Positions 52,211 to 62,071 of a stretch of DNA of 64,000 nt are shown here, piece by piece (the first letter of the stretch is position 1; each line of letters begins with the position of its first letter). Source of the DNA: JBBSUQ01 sp964389755 (GTDB taxonomy: Bacteria; Bacteroidota; Bacteroidia; Flavobacteriales_D; Crocinitomicaceae); the NCBI GenBank assembly GCA_964389755.1, contig CAYMEW010000024.1, forward strand, positions 1-64,000, read 5' to 3'. The notes under the pieces are model-generated. The model was given only the letters and a program-made list of their open reading frames with translations. It was not told where the DNA came from and searched no databases. The translations under genes were made by a program, and so were the position numbers.

Positions 52211-53113
52211 TTATCCGAAGATTATGGCTAGTGATTCTTCCAAAGTATGCGGTGCGTAGTCGAGTTCTCTTTTTGCCTTTGCCAGATCGAAACCGGTCCT
52301 TGGAGGCCTTTTTGCGGCCTGGTTCAGTGTCGCACTACTGATCCCTTTTACATTTCGTTTGTCGTATTGAAAGTAATCCGCAATGCGAAGCACAAGTTCA
52401 TGAATCGATAGCGTTTGCGGACCACTGAGGTGAAAAATCCCCTTTTTGTCGCGCGCCAGGATCTCGAGACAACCTTTTGCAAGATCGGGGACGAAGGTTG
52501 GAGCCCTGAACTGATCCGTTACGACGTTCATTTCTTTTCCTTCCTGCAAACTCTCTTTCGCCCACAATACAATATTGGAGCGCGAGAGATTATGTCCCGT
52601 TCCGTAGACGATGATCGTCCGCACAATCGACCAGTTCTTATAATCGGAAGTCAACAGCAATTGCTCCGTCTTAAATTTGGAACGGGCATACACGCTAAGA
52701 GGGTCCGGCTGATCAGTTTCCCTGTAATTACCCTTCTCACCATTAAAAACGAAATCGGTAGACAGAAACTGGAAGTGGGCGCCAAGTTTTTCACACGCTT
52801 CAAAAAGTCGTTTGCTCGCCTTTACGTTGACCTTTTCACAGGCTTCCGGGTTCTCTTCGCAATAATCCACATTTGTGATCGCCGCCGTATGGATTACATG
52901 CGTGGGCCTGAATCGTTCGAATACCTTGTCAACATCAGTATCCGAGCAAATATCCATTGGAAGATATCGTTCGGTCGGACATTCCGGGTTTCGGTTATCA
53001 CCCTGTGACGTTGCAAGGAACATCGTGTTTTCCTTCAGAAGTTGCCCGACCAGTTTTTGTCCTAGCAAACCGTTGCTCCCGGTGATCAGCACGCGGTTGT
53101 TTACAATTCCCAT
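52211..53113 (-). CDS. dTDP-4-dehydrorhamnose reductase-like SDR (RfbD family)
   Basis: 300 aa, extended SDR with nucleotide-binding GSNGLLGQKLV near the N-terminus and the YARSKFKTE segment containing the catalytic Tyr and Lys. RfbD reduces dTDP-4-keto-rhamnose. It is away from the polysaccharide cluster at 799-11112 and no RfbA/B/C are next to it, so it may serve another sugar or act as a more general reductase. Start overlaps the PspC gene by 13 bases. Confidence 0.85.
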   Translation of the reverse strand: MGIVNNRVLITGSNGLLGQKLVGQLLKENTMFLATSQGDNRNPECPTERYLPMDICSDTDVDKVFERFRPTHVIHTAAITNVDYCEENPEACEKVNVKASKRLFEACEKLGAHFQFLSTDFVFNGEKGNYRETDQPDPLSVYARSKFKTEQLLLTSDYKNWSIVRTIIVYGTGHNLSRSNIVLWAKESLQEGKEMNVVTDQFRAPTFVPDLAKGCLEILARDKKGIFHLSGPQTLSIHELVLRIADYFQYDKRNVKGISSATLNQAAKRPPRTGFDLAKAKRELDYAPHTLEESLAIIFG

Positions 53114-53337
53114 ATCGAACTGCGCCTTTTTCGTTGAAATTTGAAATAATGTTTATGCTCCAGTATCCAGGCCATGATCAGGTAAATGAGCAAGGGGGAG
53201 CCGAGCCCCACAAACGAAGCAAAAATAAACCCGTTTCTCACTTTTGAAGAGCGAATACCCAGTTTCCGGGCCCACCACGCGCATACTCCGAATGAGCGCA
53301 TCTCAAAAAAGAATACTGTTTTCTGTATGAGGTTCAT
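53101..53337 (-). CDS. PspC-domain protein
   Basis: 78 aa. An N-terminal FGVCAWWARKLGIRSSKVRNG followed by one TM helix, the PspC arrangement. Small membrane protein possibly linked to envelope stress. It overlaps the DUF2851 gene by 35 bases and the RfbD-like gene by 13, so the three are co-transcribed. Confidence 0.82.
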   Translation of the reverse strand: MNLIQKTVFFFEMRSFGVCAWWARKLGIRSSKVRNGFIFASFVGLGSPLLIYLIMAWILEHKHYFKFQRKRRSSIWEL

Positions 53338-54574
53338 AGTTCAATATTTGCGATCCGACATCACAGGAGAGACATCGTTTACGTTTACAAAATTCGCAAA
53401 AAATTTCGAGCAGTGCCTGTGAATCCCAGGCTGATTTTGCACGCACACCGAGTTTCTCCCATTTCCGCACGAAAACATTTTTCTCCGCTTTTGTGCGTTC
53501 CAGCAAATCAAAGGCTTTATCGATACACGAAGCATCCTCGCGCCGCATACCCTGCCAAAATAAAAAGGGTGCCAGTGCATTTATGAGTATCAGATCCGTA
53601 GTTCCGCTATTCATGGTTTTACCGGCAGAGTGCGCTATTCCTGATTCAATTAAAAAAGCGCGGCTTTCTTTGTGCATGGGAAGAATCGCGATGCCCGATA
53701 CCAGGCGGATCAGATCTTCGGCACTCCACTCCCAGAGTGCCTCATAAAATGGAAAATGGCGAATAAAATGCGCAAATTGCACCAACTTCACTTCCGGAAA
53801 AGAAACAGGCCTGAGCCCTTTCCGCTTCCAGGTGTGTGATGGAAGCGAATCGAGCCTGTATTTGCGCTGAAGAAATGTTGCTTCCGCATTATTTTCCGGA
53901 CTACCAAGCCCGGAGACCAAATAGAGCAAAGCCAGGTGTTCAGAAAAGCCCGAACGCTCGAGTAATGCAAGCGGAACGCGTTCTGCAAGCGCAGTGAAGG
54001 GCAGGTCGTTGACCTTACCTCCGAACGATTTTGCTATTAAGAGGTAGAATGCCTGTGCGGTATTACCGGTTTGAGCGTACAATTCCTCTATGTAAGCCGA
54101 CTTTCTCTCCAGCCGGGTAAATAAATTGCGTTCTTTTAATTTTTCAAAATAGACCTGCTCGGTTTCCTGGAAAAAGGGCTCACAGAGAATCTCCCGCTGC
54201 ACAGTCTGTAATCTCAGGTACAGTTGATAATGATCCGAAGGAATCAGGTCTCTAAGTTCCAAAACCGGGACAGGCTGTCCATTTATGAAAACTTCACGGT
54301 CATGTTCGTAGACAACGTGTAAAATAACATTTTCAAATGCCGGATCGCGATCGTGCCCGTGACGATACCAATCCGATGAACGCAGATGCATTTCGATATT
54401 CCCGGCGAACTCCAGACCATCGAAAGAAATTTTTGCGTTGTTGAAGTCGGGCCCGCTTTCAAAAGCGTTGTAAGTTCCGAAGTCGAGAATATGCAGGTCT
54501 TTTTGAGCGGTGGTATGCAGTTGCACAGGCAGCCGCTTAACCTGCCAGAGGTAGTGTAGATAGTATTCAGTCAT
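53303..54574 (-). CDS. DUF2851 family protein
   Basis: 423 aa. Starts MTEYYLHYLWQVKRLP; the N-terminal half has YNAFESGPDFNNAKI and GNIEMHLRSSDWYRHGHD, the conserved core of DUF2851, a Bacteroidetes family of unknown function. Acid residues Glu, Asp and His in that core could bind metal, as in nucleases, but this is inference. A cysteine cluster near the C-terminus (CEFCKRKRCLSC) suggests a zinc site. Confidence 0.9.
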   Translation of the reverse strand: MTEYYLHYLWQVKRLPVQLHTTAQKDLHILDFGTYNAFESGPDFNNAKISFDGLEFAGNIEMHLRSSDWYRHGHDRDPAFENVILHVVYEHDREVFINGQPVPVLELRDLIPSDHYQLYLRLQTVQREILCEPFFQETEQVYFEKLKERNLFTRLERKSAYIEELYAQTGNTAQAFYLLIAKSFGGKVNDLPFTALAERVPLALLERSGFSEHLALLYLVSGLGSPENNAEATFLQRKYRLDSLPSHTWKRKGLRPVSFPEVKLVQFAHFIRHFPFYEALWEWSAEDLIRLVSGIAILPMHKESRAFLIESGIAHSAGKTMNSGTTDLILINALAPFLFWQGMRREDASCIDKAFDLLERTKAEKNVFVRKWEKLGVRAKSAWDSQALLEIFCEFCKRKRCLSCDVGSQILNYEPHTENSILF

Positions 54575-54601
54575 AAATGGTAAATTATACCATTAAGATA
54601 C

Positions 54602-54641
54602 AAAAAATGCCGGTGTCTATCAAGATCACCGGCACTTTTTT
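54602..54641. terminator. Bidirectional hairpin terminator
   Basis: 8-bp GC stem (54608-54615 with 54627-54634) with T-runs on both sides, so it works for the OmpA-family gene (minus, ends 54655). Confidence 0.75.
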
Positions 54642-54654
54642 CTTTTATTCTAAA

Positions 54655-56745
54655 TTATTCGGGTTGTGCTTCTGGTTCTTCAGCTTCCTCCTCTTTTGGC
54701 GGAATATAATCCATTGAGATTACTTTCACGTCCGTTCGACGGTTCAGCTGGTGAAGCATTTCAAACTTCTCAGGATCCGATTTCTGGAACTGATTAATGT
54801 ATGCTTCGGTAAGTACGACAGTATCGCCTTTTTCATCCACCCACGTTGCCGGTTCGCGCTCTCCACGACCGATCGGTTTGATGCGTCGCGGATCAATTCC
54901 CTTCTCTTTTACGAGGTAATCAACACAGGTTTTGGCACGGGCTTCGGAAAGTTTCTGGTTCGAACGGTCGCTACCACGTGAATCCGTATGTGAGCGTAAT
55001 TCAACTACCATTCCCGGGTATTCCGTGAGGAGGTTGTATACGAAGAGGAGTGAATCTTTTGAATTAATCGTGGAATCAACAAGCAGGGTTGCTTTTCCAA
55101 ACGGGTAACGGATCTCCGGTACACGAATTACAACCGGCTTGATCGGGAAGAGTCCCATTTCCACGATAAAGTTCTGATCGTAGTTGAGCCCCACAGTTGT
55201 AATGGCTGCCCCTTTTTTATCTTCGTAGTATCCTTCTTTCGCCAGTTTGATGGTATAGGATGTATTCTCATTAATGTAACGATCTCCGTTCGGTTTTTTA
55301 TCGAAGAATACTTCTCCCTGTGCGTTGGTATAGCCTTCCCAGTTTGTGCCGTCCGAACCGGTAACCGTTACTTTGGCATCGGCGATGCGTTCCTTTTTCT
55401 CAGGAAGTTCGCTTGCAATGATCTTCAGTGAGAATACGTTCGGAGGAAGTTCGTAAGAGTACAGATCCGGAATATTATCACTGTTTCCGCCCTTGCGCTC
55501 GGATGTAAAATAACCTTTGCGCTCCGTAAGTTCGATCAGTGAGTAATCATTGTGATCCGAGTTAATCGGCGCACCGAGGTTTTCCGCATTCTCCCACTTC
55601 ATTTCCTCACCCACTTTCGTAAGTCGGAAGATATCAAGTCCGCCCATACCCGGACGACCATCAGTGGCATAGAACAGGTCACCGTTTTTAGCGAATGTGG
55701 GAAAGAGGTCATTTCCAGCCGTGTTGATTTCAGGTCCCATATTTTTTGGCATGGACCAGCTATCGGAGCGTCGGTCGTATTCGGTATAGTACAGATCATG
55801 ACCACCGTAACCTCCCGGCATGTCGGAAGCGAAGATCAGGTAACGTCCGTCCTCACTTACACACGGGTGACCAACTGATACGGAATCATTCGGCTTAAGA
55901 CTGAGCTTTACGGGTTCCCCCCATTCGTCGCGGCCTTTTGCTTCTGACATCCAGATATCACAACCGAGGTTTTGCTTTTTCACATTCGGACAACGCGTAA
56001 AGAACATTGTTTTGTTACGTCCGTCGAAACAAATGGTTCCCTCGTTATCCTCGGTATTGATCATTTCTCCTTCGAGCAGTTTCGGCTCACCCCAGTTTCC
56101 TTTTTTGTCCACTTCGGTTACCCAGATATCCATATACGGCTGACAGGTGCGTGGATCTTTGTCGGTACCGGTACTCCCTTCGCGGTTGGTGCTGAAGTAC
56201 ATTTTCGATTCTTTACGATCACCGAACATCGGGGACATCTCGAAAACGGCTGTATTAAGTTTGGACTGGTTCTCCACGACATAGCGCGTTTTATTCGCCT
56301 TGTAGTTTTTACTCACCGTGCACGATTCGATCGCTACATTTGCACGCGGATCATCGGGAACAAGTTTTTTATAAGCTTCATAATTTTCCAGTGCTTTATC
56401 GAATTCGCCCATCATCTGAAGCATCTGTCCGTTGTAAAGCAAAATTTCAGGATGTACTTTTTGATAATCGAGCAAAATAGCACGGTCGTACCATTCATGC
56501 GCTTCTTTCAGATTTTCAATCTGGCGATAGCTCTCGGCCGTCTTGTAAGCCATCTCACCTTTCATCTCGATGGCCCGGCGTCCCTTACGGGTAAGCTTTG
56601 TATAGGCGGTTTTACATTTATCGGCTGCCTCACAGTAATTCTCATTGCGAAAAAGCTGATTCGCTTCTTTCACTATTTTCATTTGAGCTGTGGAAAGTGT
56701 GGACCATCCAATAAAAGCAAGTGCGATTAGTAACCTCAAGTTCAT
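54655..56745 (-). CDS. OmpA-family protein with TPR, PD40 beta-propeller and CRD-like domains (PorE-like)
   Basis: 696 aa. Signal peptide ending STAQ; TPR-type helices (about 25-140), PD40/WD40-like beta-propeller repeats (about 180-430, e.g. KMYFSTNREGSTG), a carboxypeptidase-regulatory-like domain (about 445-530) and an OmpA C-terminal peptidoglycan-binding domain (about 575-680, LRSHTDSRGSDRSN). The order matches PorE of the T9SS, but PorE is a lipoprotein and this product has no lipobox cysteine, so it may be a related protein with another role. It occurs among T9SS cargo genes. Confidence 0.88.
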   Translation of the reverse strand: MNLRLLIALAFIGWSTLSTAQMKIVKEANQLFRNENYCEAADKCKTAYTKLTRKGRRAIEMKGEMAYKTAESYRQIENLKEAHEWYDRAILLDYQKVHPEILLYNGQMLQMMGEFDKALENYEAYKKLVPDDPRANVAIESCTVSKNYKANKTRYVVENQSKLNTAVFEMSPMFGDRKESKMYFSTNREGSTGTDKDPRTCQPYMDIWVTEVDKKGNWGEPKLLEGEMINTEDNEGTICFDGRNKTMFFTRCPNVKKQNLGCDIWMSEAKGRDEWGEPVKLSLKPNDSVSVGHPCVSEDGRYLIFASDMPGGYGGHDLYYTEYDRRSDSWSMPKNMGPEINTAGNDLFPTFAKNGDLFYATDGRPGMGGLDIFRLTKVGEEMKWENAENLGAPINSDHNDYSLIELTERKGYFTSERKGGNSDNIPDLYSYELPPNVFSLKIIASELPEKKERIADAKVTVTGSDGTNWEGYTNAQGEVFFDKKPNGDRYINENTSYTIKLAKEGYYEDKKGAAITTVGLNYDQNFIVEMGLFPIKPVVIRVPEIRYPFGKATLLVDSTINSKDSLLFVYNLLTEYPGMVVELRSHTDSRGSDRSNQKLSEARAKTCVDYLVKEKGIDPRRIKPIGRGEREPATWVDEKGDTVVLTEAYINQFQKSDPEKFEMLHQLNRRTDVKVISMDYIPPKEEEAEEPEAQPE

Positions 56746-56923
56746 AGTAATACTAAATTTTATTTTCCATAAATAGCACTGAAAACCATGTCTTTTTTCA
56801 GCAAAGTTTTTTAACTCAGTTGGTAAATGTAACTATTAAAATTAAATATGATCTAATTTTCAATAAAGAAAATGTTGTTAATTTAACATTTAAACACCAA
56901 ATGAAACACTTCGTGCGGAAGAC

Positions 56924-57967
56924 TTATACTCCCGTGGCTCCGGCGGTATAATTTTCCCATTTCTCCAGAATGCGCCGGAAGCCTGCCGGTAACTCACTAT
57001 CGAACCGCAAGTACTCGCCACTTACAGGATGTTTGAAACCAAGCGTTTTAGCATGAAGCGCCTGCCCCGGTATCAACTCAAAGCAATTCTCAATGAACTT
57101 GCGATATGCGGTGTGCGAGGTTCCTTTCACAATGGAATCTCCGCCGTACTCCAGATCGTGAAAAAGAGGGTGCCCGATGTATTTGAAATGAGCACGTATC
57201 TGGTGCGTCCTCCCCGTTTCCAGTTTACATTCTACAAGGGTAACCAGGCCAAAACGTTGCAATACGCGGTAATGCGTCACAGCATGTTTCCCGGCCTCAC
57301 CATCGGGAAAAACAGTCATAACCTTTCGGTTCTTGAGCGAACGTCCCAGGTTTCCACGAATGGTACCATCTTCTTCAACATCGCCCCAAACGAGCGCATG
57401 ATACAGCCGTTCTGTGGTTCGGTCGTAAAATTGTTTTGCGAGATGCGTGAGTGCCTGTTCGGTCTTAGCAACTACCATCAGGCCGGTCGTGTGTTTGTCC
57501 AGCCGGTGCACGAGTCCCGGTCTGCCGAAATAATCGTGGATGGCGTGCGGCAAATTGTCGAAGTGAAACACCAGCGCGTTGACAAGCGTACCGGTATAAT
57601 TTCCATAGCCGGGATGAACCACCATTTCGGAAGGCTTGTTAATGACGATCAGGGTATCGTCTTCATAGACCACATCCAGCGGAATATCCTGTGGAATAAG
57701 TTCGATCTCGCGGACCGGGTAAGGGAGCACGATCGTGACCTCATCGCGTGGTTTCACCTTGTAATTCTGCTTGACGGGATTCCCGTTTACATGGATATTC
57801 CCGTTTTTGGCCGCCACCTGGATCTTATTGCGCGAAGTATCCGGCATACGATCCATCAGGAACTTATCTATCCGCAGGACCTCCTGACCGGGATCGGCCC
57901 GGAAGCGGTAGTGTTCAAATAATTCTTCTTCTTCGTTGTCCGTTGCTGACTCCGCGTTCTCCTGCAT
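56924..57967 (-). CDS. rluD: 23S rRNA pseudouridine synthase RluD-type
   Basis: 347 aa. An S4 RNA-binding domain (about 30-80), then the catalytic RluA domain with HRLDKHTTG (154-162); catalytic Asp157. It forms pseudouridines in the helix 69 loop of 23S rRNA. Its ATG overlaps the T9SS cargo stop (TGATG), so it is the third gene of the PASTA–T9SS–rluD unit. Confidence 0.93.
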   Translation of the reverse strand: MQENAESATDNEEEELFEHYRFRADPGQEVLRIDKFLMDRMPDTSRNKIQVAAKNGNIHVNGNPVKQNYKVKPRDEVTIVLPYPVREIELIPQDIPLDVVYEDDTLIVINKPSEMVVHPGYGNYTGTLVNALVFHFDNLPHAIHDYFGRPGLVHRLDKHTTGLMVVAKTEQALTHLAKQFYDRTTERLYHALVWGDVEEDGTIRGNLGRSLKNRKVMTVFPDGEAGKHAVTHYRVLQRFGLVTLVECKLETGRTHQIRAHFKYIGHPLFHDLEYGGDSIVKGTSHTAYRKFIENCFELIPGQALHAKTLGFKHPVSGEYLRFDSELPAGFRRILEKWENYTAGATGV

Positions 57968-60216
57968 CAGTTTTTAATCAGTTTAAAGGTTCGGCCTGCG
58001 TAACTGTTGAGCGTAATCAGGTACACGCCCGCCGGAATATCGCCGAGATACATGTCGGGGCTTTCCGAACGAAGCAGGGTTCTGCCGCTCAGGTCGTGCA
58101 GTTCCATCCCGGTAAATTCAAAGTTACTCACGGAAACATTTACATAATCCGTTGCCGGGTTCGGATACACGATCACTTCCGGTTCTGCAGCCGCAATGTC
58201 TTCTATTCCCAGTTCGCTGTTCAGCGAGGTTGAAAAGACGGGGTGGATCATCACCGAACCCTCCAGTTGCGAATGAAACCAGTTATTCCCGCCGTGTAAG
58301 GCATAAAAGGTTTTCGACCGCGTATCGATGTTCTTGTCGATCCCGACGTTCAAACGATCCGGGTCTACCTGGCGAAAGCCGATGTAGAACTTCCCGCTTA
58401 CAAGCAGTTTTTCATTGTCTTGCAGGTAATAACGCTTAAAGATACCCGCATCGGGGTAATAACTGGGCTGACGTGCAAAGAATCCTTCGTCCTGGTAAAG
58501 AACGTTCCCGGGCTTCCCGCCACCGTCTCCCCACACTGTCAGGAAAAAGAGTTTTTCGGATACATCCACCGCGGACTGCACAAAATGGATGTCTATCGCG
58601 ATGAGCGAATCGGCTTCGTAGGGTTCAAATTCCACGGCCAGCATAGACTGTGCACCGGTAGGTCCGTATGCCCGCTCTGCACTTCCGTCATCGTAAGCAT
58701 AATAGTTCAGAAAAGCCTGCGTGGTAAGCGTGGAGTCGTTAACCGAAAGATTGGGATAAGGGGCCGTTGCACGCGAAACCACATCAAAGTAAGCTTTATT
58801 GCCCGGCTTTGACGGATCGAACTGATACGAAGCGGAAAAGTCGTGATAACTCTGGTAAACGGTGCGCGGTGCATAGTTGATGTCACCTCCGGAAAGGGTT
58901 TGCGCGAGCAGCGTAACCGTTCCTTCGGTACTTCCCTGGTACAGGATCTCCGTGGTTCCGTTCTGGTTGTTTTCCGTCAGGTTACTGCCGTTACGCACTT
59001 TGATCTCCACGGCATCGGACATTTTCCCGGAAGGATTATTCCGGTAATGATCCCAGGGAACGGAGGTATAATCTTTCAACAGGGTATTCAGGGGATAAAC
59101 GAAGGCAAAATCTTTGAACAGGGTATCCTGGTAACCACTCTGATCCCTAAGGTGTACATAATCAAGGTGAAAATGATCGAGTGCTCCGGCCATGCTCCCG
59201 TAACTCTTGAAGCGAAACTGGAAACCATCCTTGAAATATTTCGGATCGCTGATGCGAATATGCCCGACCTTAAAATCCTGGACAGGTCCGCCACTCATAC
59301 TCCAGACATGGAACCACTGGTCTATCTCGGGCGCATAGAACTCGAGGATGAGTGAATCTCCGGGTTCCGGTTCTTCTCCCAGTCCGCGAGGCTGCGCTAA
59401 AAAGCTCAGGTAAACGGAATCCGCATCACTAAACGCGTCCATAAAAATGGGTTTGGAAGTAAGGTGATCGGAAAAATTCCGTGCCGTGGAACCGGGTTCG
59501 TACGGGTATCCGTCCTCATTGAGCCCGTCAAAGGTGGCCACACCAAGCGTCCAGGGATCTTTTGCAAAACGGTAATTCCGGTACGTTTCGCGTTCCTGCC
59601 AGTACAGATCCTGTCCGGATGCCTGTGCAGTGAATATGCGAATCGAATCCTGCACGTATTCCGGTGAATTGAGAAATACGGTGTCCGGATCATTCGGAAA
59701 ATCGATCGTGTCGTAAATATAGTACGGCGGATACAGGTCGATCGTATTATAGCTCACAGGATACGTGGACAGGTCTCCGACCTTGACAGCTTCAGGCTCG
59801 AAAGGATCGTCTACATAAACGGCATTCCCGACGTCCACGGTTCTGCGGAAGGTTTGTAATGCCGTAAATTTCTCAGCGGTGTCCAATGGTTGGTTGGTCG
59901 TTTCGTCGAGCAGGTGATAAAACACTTCCGATGTCACCCCCGGATCGGAATAATCGGCATCACGCACCTGGTATTTGTCGGTTGAAAAGTCATCGAGTAT
60001 CGGGAGCGAAATGGTATCGAAGGTATAGATGAAACTCGAGTCGAGTTCGTTTCCGGCAGCCTTGGCCGTGAATGTATGCGGTTTTTTGAGCGACTTATTT
60101 GCGTGGATCAGTGTGGGGTTGTTCATGATCGGTCCTTCTTCCTCATGTTGCGCCCACAGCGTGGAAAGCGGTACAAGGAAAAGGAGGGTAAGTGCAAATG
60201 CGTAAGCTTTCTTCAT
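57967..60216 (-). CDS. T9SS cargo protein with sorting domain
   Basis: 749 aa. Signal peptide ending LWAQ; no clear enzyme fold, mostly beta; regular Asp/Gly turns, some Ig-like or sandwich repeats. The final 75 or so residues (VIVYPNPATDYVNVSV, ..., GVYLITL) are a T9SS type A sorting domain. It is a likely cell-surface or secreted protein of unknown function, the middle gene between a PASTA protein and rluD. Confidence 0.85.
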   Translation of the reverse strand: MKKAYAFALTLLFLVPLSTLWAQHEEEGPIMNNPTLIHANKSLKKPHTFTAKAAGNELDSSFIYTFDTISLPILDDFSTDKYQVRDADYSDPGVTSEVFYHLLDETTNQPLDTAEKFTALQTFRRTVDVGNAVYVDDPFEPEAVKVGDLSTYPVSYNTIDLYPPYYIYDTIDFPNDPDTVFLNSPEYVQDSIRIFTAQASGQDLYWQERETYRNYRFAKDPWTLGVATFDGLNEDGYPYEPGSTARNFSDHLTSKPIFMDAFSDADSVYLSFLAQPRGLGEEPEPGDSLILEFYAPEIDQWFHVWSMSGGPVQDFKVGHIRISDPKYFKDGFQFRFKSYGSMAGALDHFHLDYVHLRDQSGYQDTLFKDFAFVYPLNTLLKDYTSVPWDHYRNNPSGKMSDAVEIKVRNGSNLTENNQNGTTEILYQGSTEGTVTLLAQTLSGGDINYAPRTVYQSYHDFSASYQFDPSKPGNKAYFDVVSRATAPYPNLSVNDSTLTTQAFLNYYAYDDGSAERAYGPTGAQSMLAVEFEPYEADSLIAIDIHFVQSAVDVSEKLFFLTVWGDGGGKPGNVLYQDEGFFARQPSYYPDAGIFKRYYLQDNEKLLVSGKFYIGFRQVDPDRLNVGIDKNIDTRSKTFYALHGGNNWFHSQLEGSVMIHPVFSTSLNSELGIEDIAAAEPEVIVYPNPATDYVNVSVSNFEFTGMELHDLSGRTLLRSESPDMYLGDIPAGVYLITLNSYAGRTFKLIKN

Positions 60217-60242
60217 AAGTCCGTTCTTTAAAATGGCCGTTC

Positions 60243-61055
60243 CTATTCAGGCATTTCGGGAGCCGGCGGATTTTTAGAGGCGAACACGGTAATTGTTCCG
60301 CCGCTCGGAATCTGAGCTCCTTCGATATACTCCGGCGTTTGGTGCATGACCCTTGCGATAGCCGTGTCGGCCGAGGTCATGCAGTCTTCACAGGTAATAT
60401 ATAACTGGATCGAAGGCCAGGATGCTAACGTGGAACGGGCATCGTTTATTGTACTTCCAACGAGATTGGGCAGGTCCACCGGTATGCTCAGTTCATTCCG
60501 TCCAACGGTCAGGATAATCAGCGAACCGATGGGCAGTTTGTCTCCGACTTTCACAGCTTTTCCTTTGTAACGCTGAGAAATAACGGCTCCGTGCGATTCG
60601 GTAGTCGCTTTGAACTCCGTTTTGTACTTAAACCCGCGACTTTCGAGGATATTTTCTGCAAATCGTTGTGATTTATCGACCAGTGCGGGTACTTCCACTA
60701 GCTCGGTTCTCTTTGAAACACGTACACGGATCACGCGTCCTTCTTTGACGAAGACACCCGAAACACTTGTTGGTTCCGGATCCTGGGAAACGATGGTTCC
60801 GAGAGCCAGTTCGGGCATGTATACCGAGTCGAGTACTTCATAATCGAGTCCCTCGCTTTGCACGAGTGAAGCGATGGTGTTCACGTTCTTCCCTTTCAGG
60901 TCAGGGACTTTTACCTGTTGACCGTGGCGCGTGGTACTTTCCAGGAAATAGATCACTCCGAAGATTATCACGACGTAGATCACAGCGATGATCAGCAGGT
61001 GTTTCAGGAAGTTCAGACTCCAGATGTAATTCCCGATTTTTTTCAATAAGCTCAT
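60243..61055 (-). CDS. PASTA-domain membrane protein
   Basis: 270 aa. One TM helix (about 18-38) near the N-terminus and three PASTA domains in the periplasm (about 45-110, 115-180, 188-258), e.g. KVPDLKGKNVNTIASLVQSEG. PASTA domains bind peptidoglycan or muropeptides; there is no kinase domain here. It is the first gene of a unit with a T9SS protein and rluD. Confidence 0.9.
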   Translation of the reverse strand: MSLLKKIGNYIWSLNFLKHLLIIAVIYVVIIFGVIYFLESTTRHGQQVKVPDLKGKNVNTIASLVQSEGLDYEVLDSVYMPELALGTIVSQDPEPTSVSGVFVKEGRVIRVRVSKRTELVEVPALVDKSQRFAENILESRGFKYKTEFKATTESHGAVISQRYKGKAVKVGDKLPIGSLIILTVGRNELSIPVDLPNLVGSTINDARSTLASWPSIQLYITCEDCMTSADTAIARVMHQTPEYIEGAQIPSGGTITVFASKNPPAPEMPE

Positions 61056-61075
61056 GCGGTTTTCGAAATCAGGAA

Positions 61076-61083
61076 CAAATATA
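61076..61083 (-). promoter_or_regulatory. Possible -7 box for the PASTA–T9SS–rluD operon
   Basis: TATATTTG on the minus strand, exact TAnnTTTG match, 21 bases before the ATG at 61055. No clear -33 partner at 19 bases. Confidence 0.4.
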
Positions 61084-61172
61084 AAAATTAATTCGCGTGC
61101 ACCGATATACTCAGTTTGTCGGCCGATCGCGTCGTTCGGACCACTGCCCTTTCAATGCAGGATCGTTCCCTG

Positions 61173-61868
61173 TTAAAAGTTGGGGGTAAGCTGGTTTGAC
61201 TTATAAAACTCCTCGATGTAGTGTACGGCTTCATCGGCGGTATCCACCAGCGCGAAGAGGTCCAGATCATCCGCATGCACATTGTTTTCGGCGGTGAGCA
61301 TGGATTCGCGGATCCAGTCGATCAGGCCCTGCCAGTATTTCTTTCCAATAAGCACGACCGGGATCTGGTTCACTTTTTTGGTCTGAATGAGCGTCAAAGC
61401 TTCGAAGAGTTCGTCCATCGTGCCGAATCCGCCGGGAAGGATCACAAAGCCCTGTGCATATTTTACAAAAATCACTTTACGCACGAAGAAATAGCGGAAT
61501 TCGAGGTTGTGCTCGGGATCGATGTACGGGTTGTAATTTTGTTCAAACGGCAGGTTGATATTGAGCCCGACTGACTGCCCGCCTGATTCGCGCGCCCCTT
61601 TATTACCTGCTTCCATGATACCGGGACCTCCGCCCGTGATGACGCCATAACCGGCCTCTACCAGTTTGCGGGATACTTCCACGGCAATCTCGTAATATTT
61701 GCTACCTGCTTTCGTGCGGGCCGACCCGAATACCGAGACGCAGGGGCCTATCTTGGACATGCGTTCGTAGCCTTCGACGAATTCAGACATAATTTTAAAA
61801 ATCGCCCAGCTATCGTTCGTTTTAATCTCGTTCCAGTCCTTTTTTGCGTGATTCATTTTTCTTAGCAT
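61173..61868 (-). CDS. LOG-family protein (TIGR00730)
   Basis: 231 aa. Rossmann-like fold with GGGPGIMEAGNKGA and the LOG motif PGGFGTMDE. LOG proteins convert cytokinin nucleotides to free bases in plants; bacterial relatives are nucleotide 5'-monophosphate phosphoribohydrolases, and this one's substrate is unknown. Start could be Met5 at 61856, which has the more A-rich upstream sequence and gives the usual family N-terminus. Confidence 0.92.
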   Translation of the reverse strand: MLRKMNHAKKDWNEIKTNDSWAIFKIMSEFVEGYERMSKIGPCVSVFGSARTKAGSKYYEIAVEVSRKLVEAGYGVITGGGPGIMEAGNKGARESGGQSVGLNINLPFEQNYNPYIDPEHNLEFRYFFVRKVIFVKYAQGFVILPGGFGTMDELFEALTLIQTKKVNQIPVVLIGKKYWQGLIDWIRESMLTAENNVHADDLDLFALVDTADEAVHYIEEFYKSNQLTPNF

Positions 61869-62071
61869 TTAAATTCGCGTGCTTTTGCACCCGGTGCCAA
61901 ATTCGTATTATTAGGGAATAGCACGTGTTAAAGATAGGCAATAGCCGGTAACCGGGGGCATGATTTTTCCCACAGGAATGGTGTTAATAACCCGTTTGAG
62001 CGCTGCGCTTTGAGAGATTCCGGTATCCGAACTGCTCCAAAGTCCTTTTAAAATGTGTAATTTCGGAGGCT

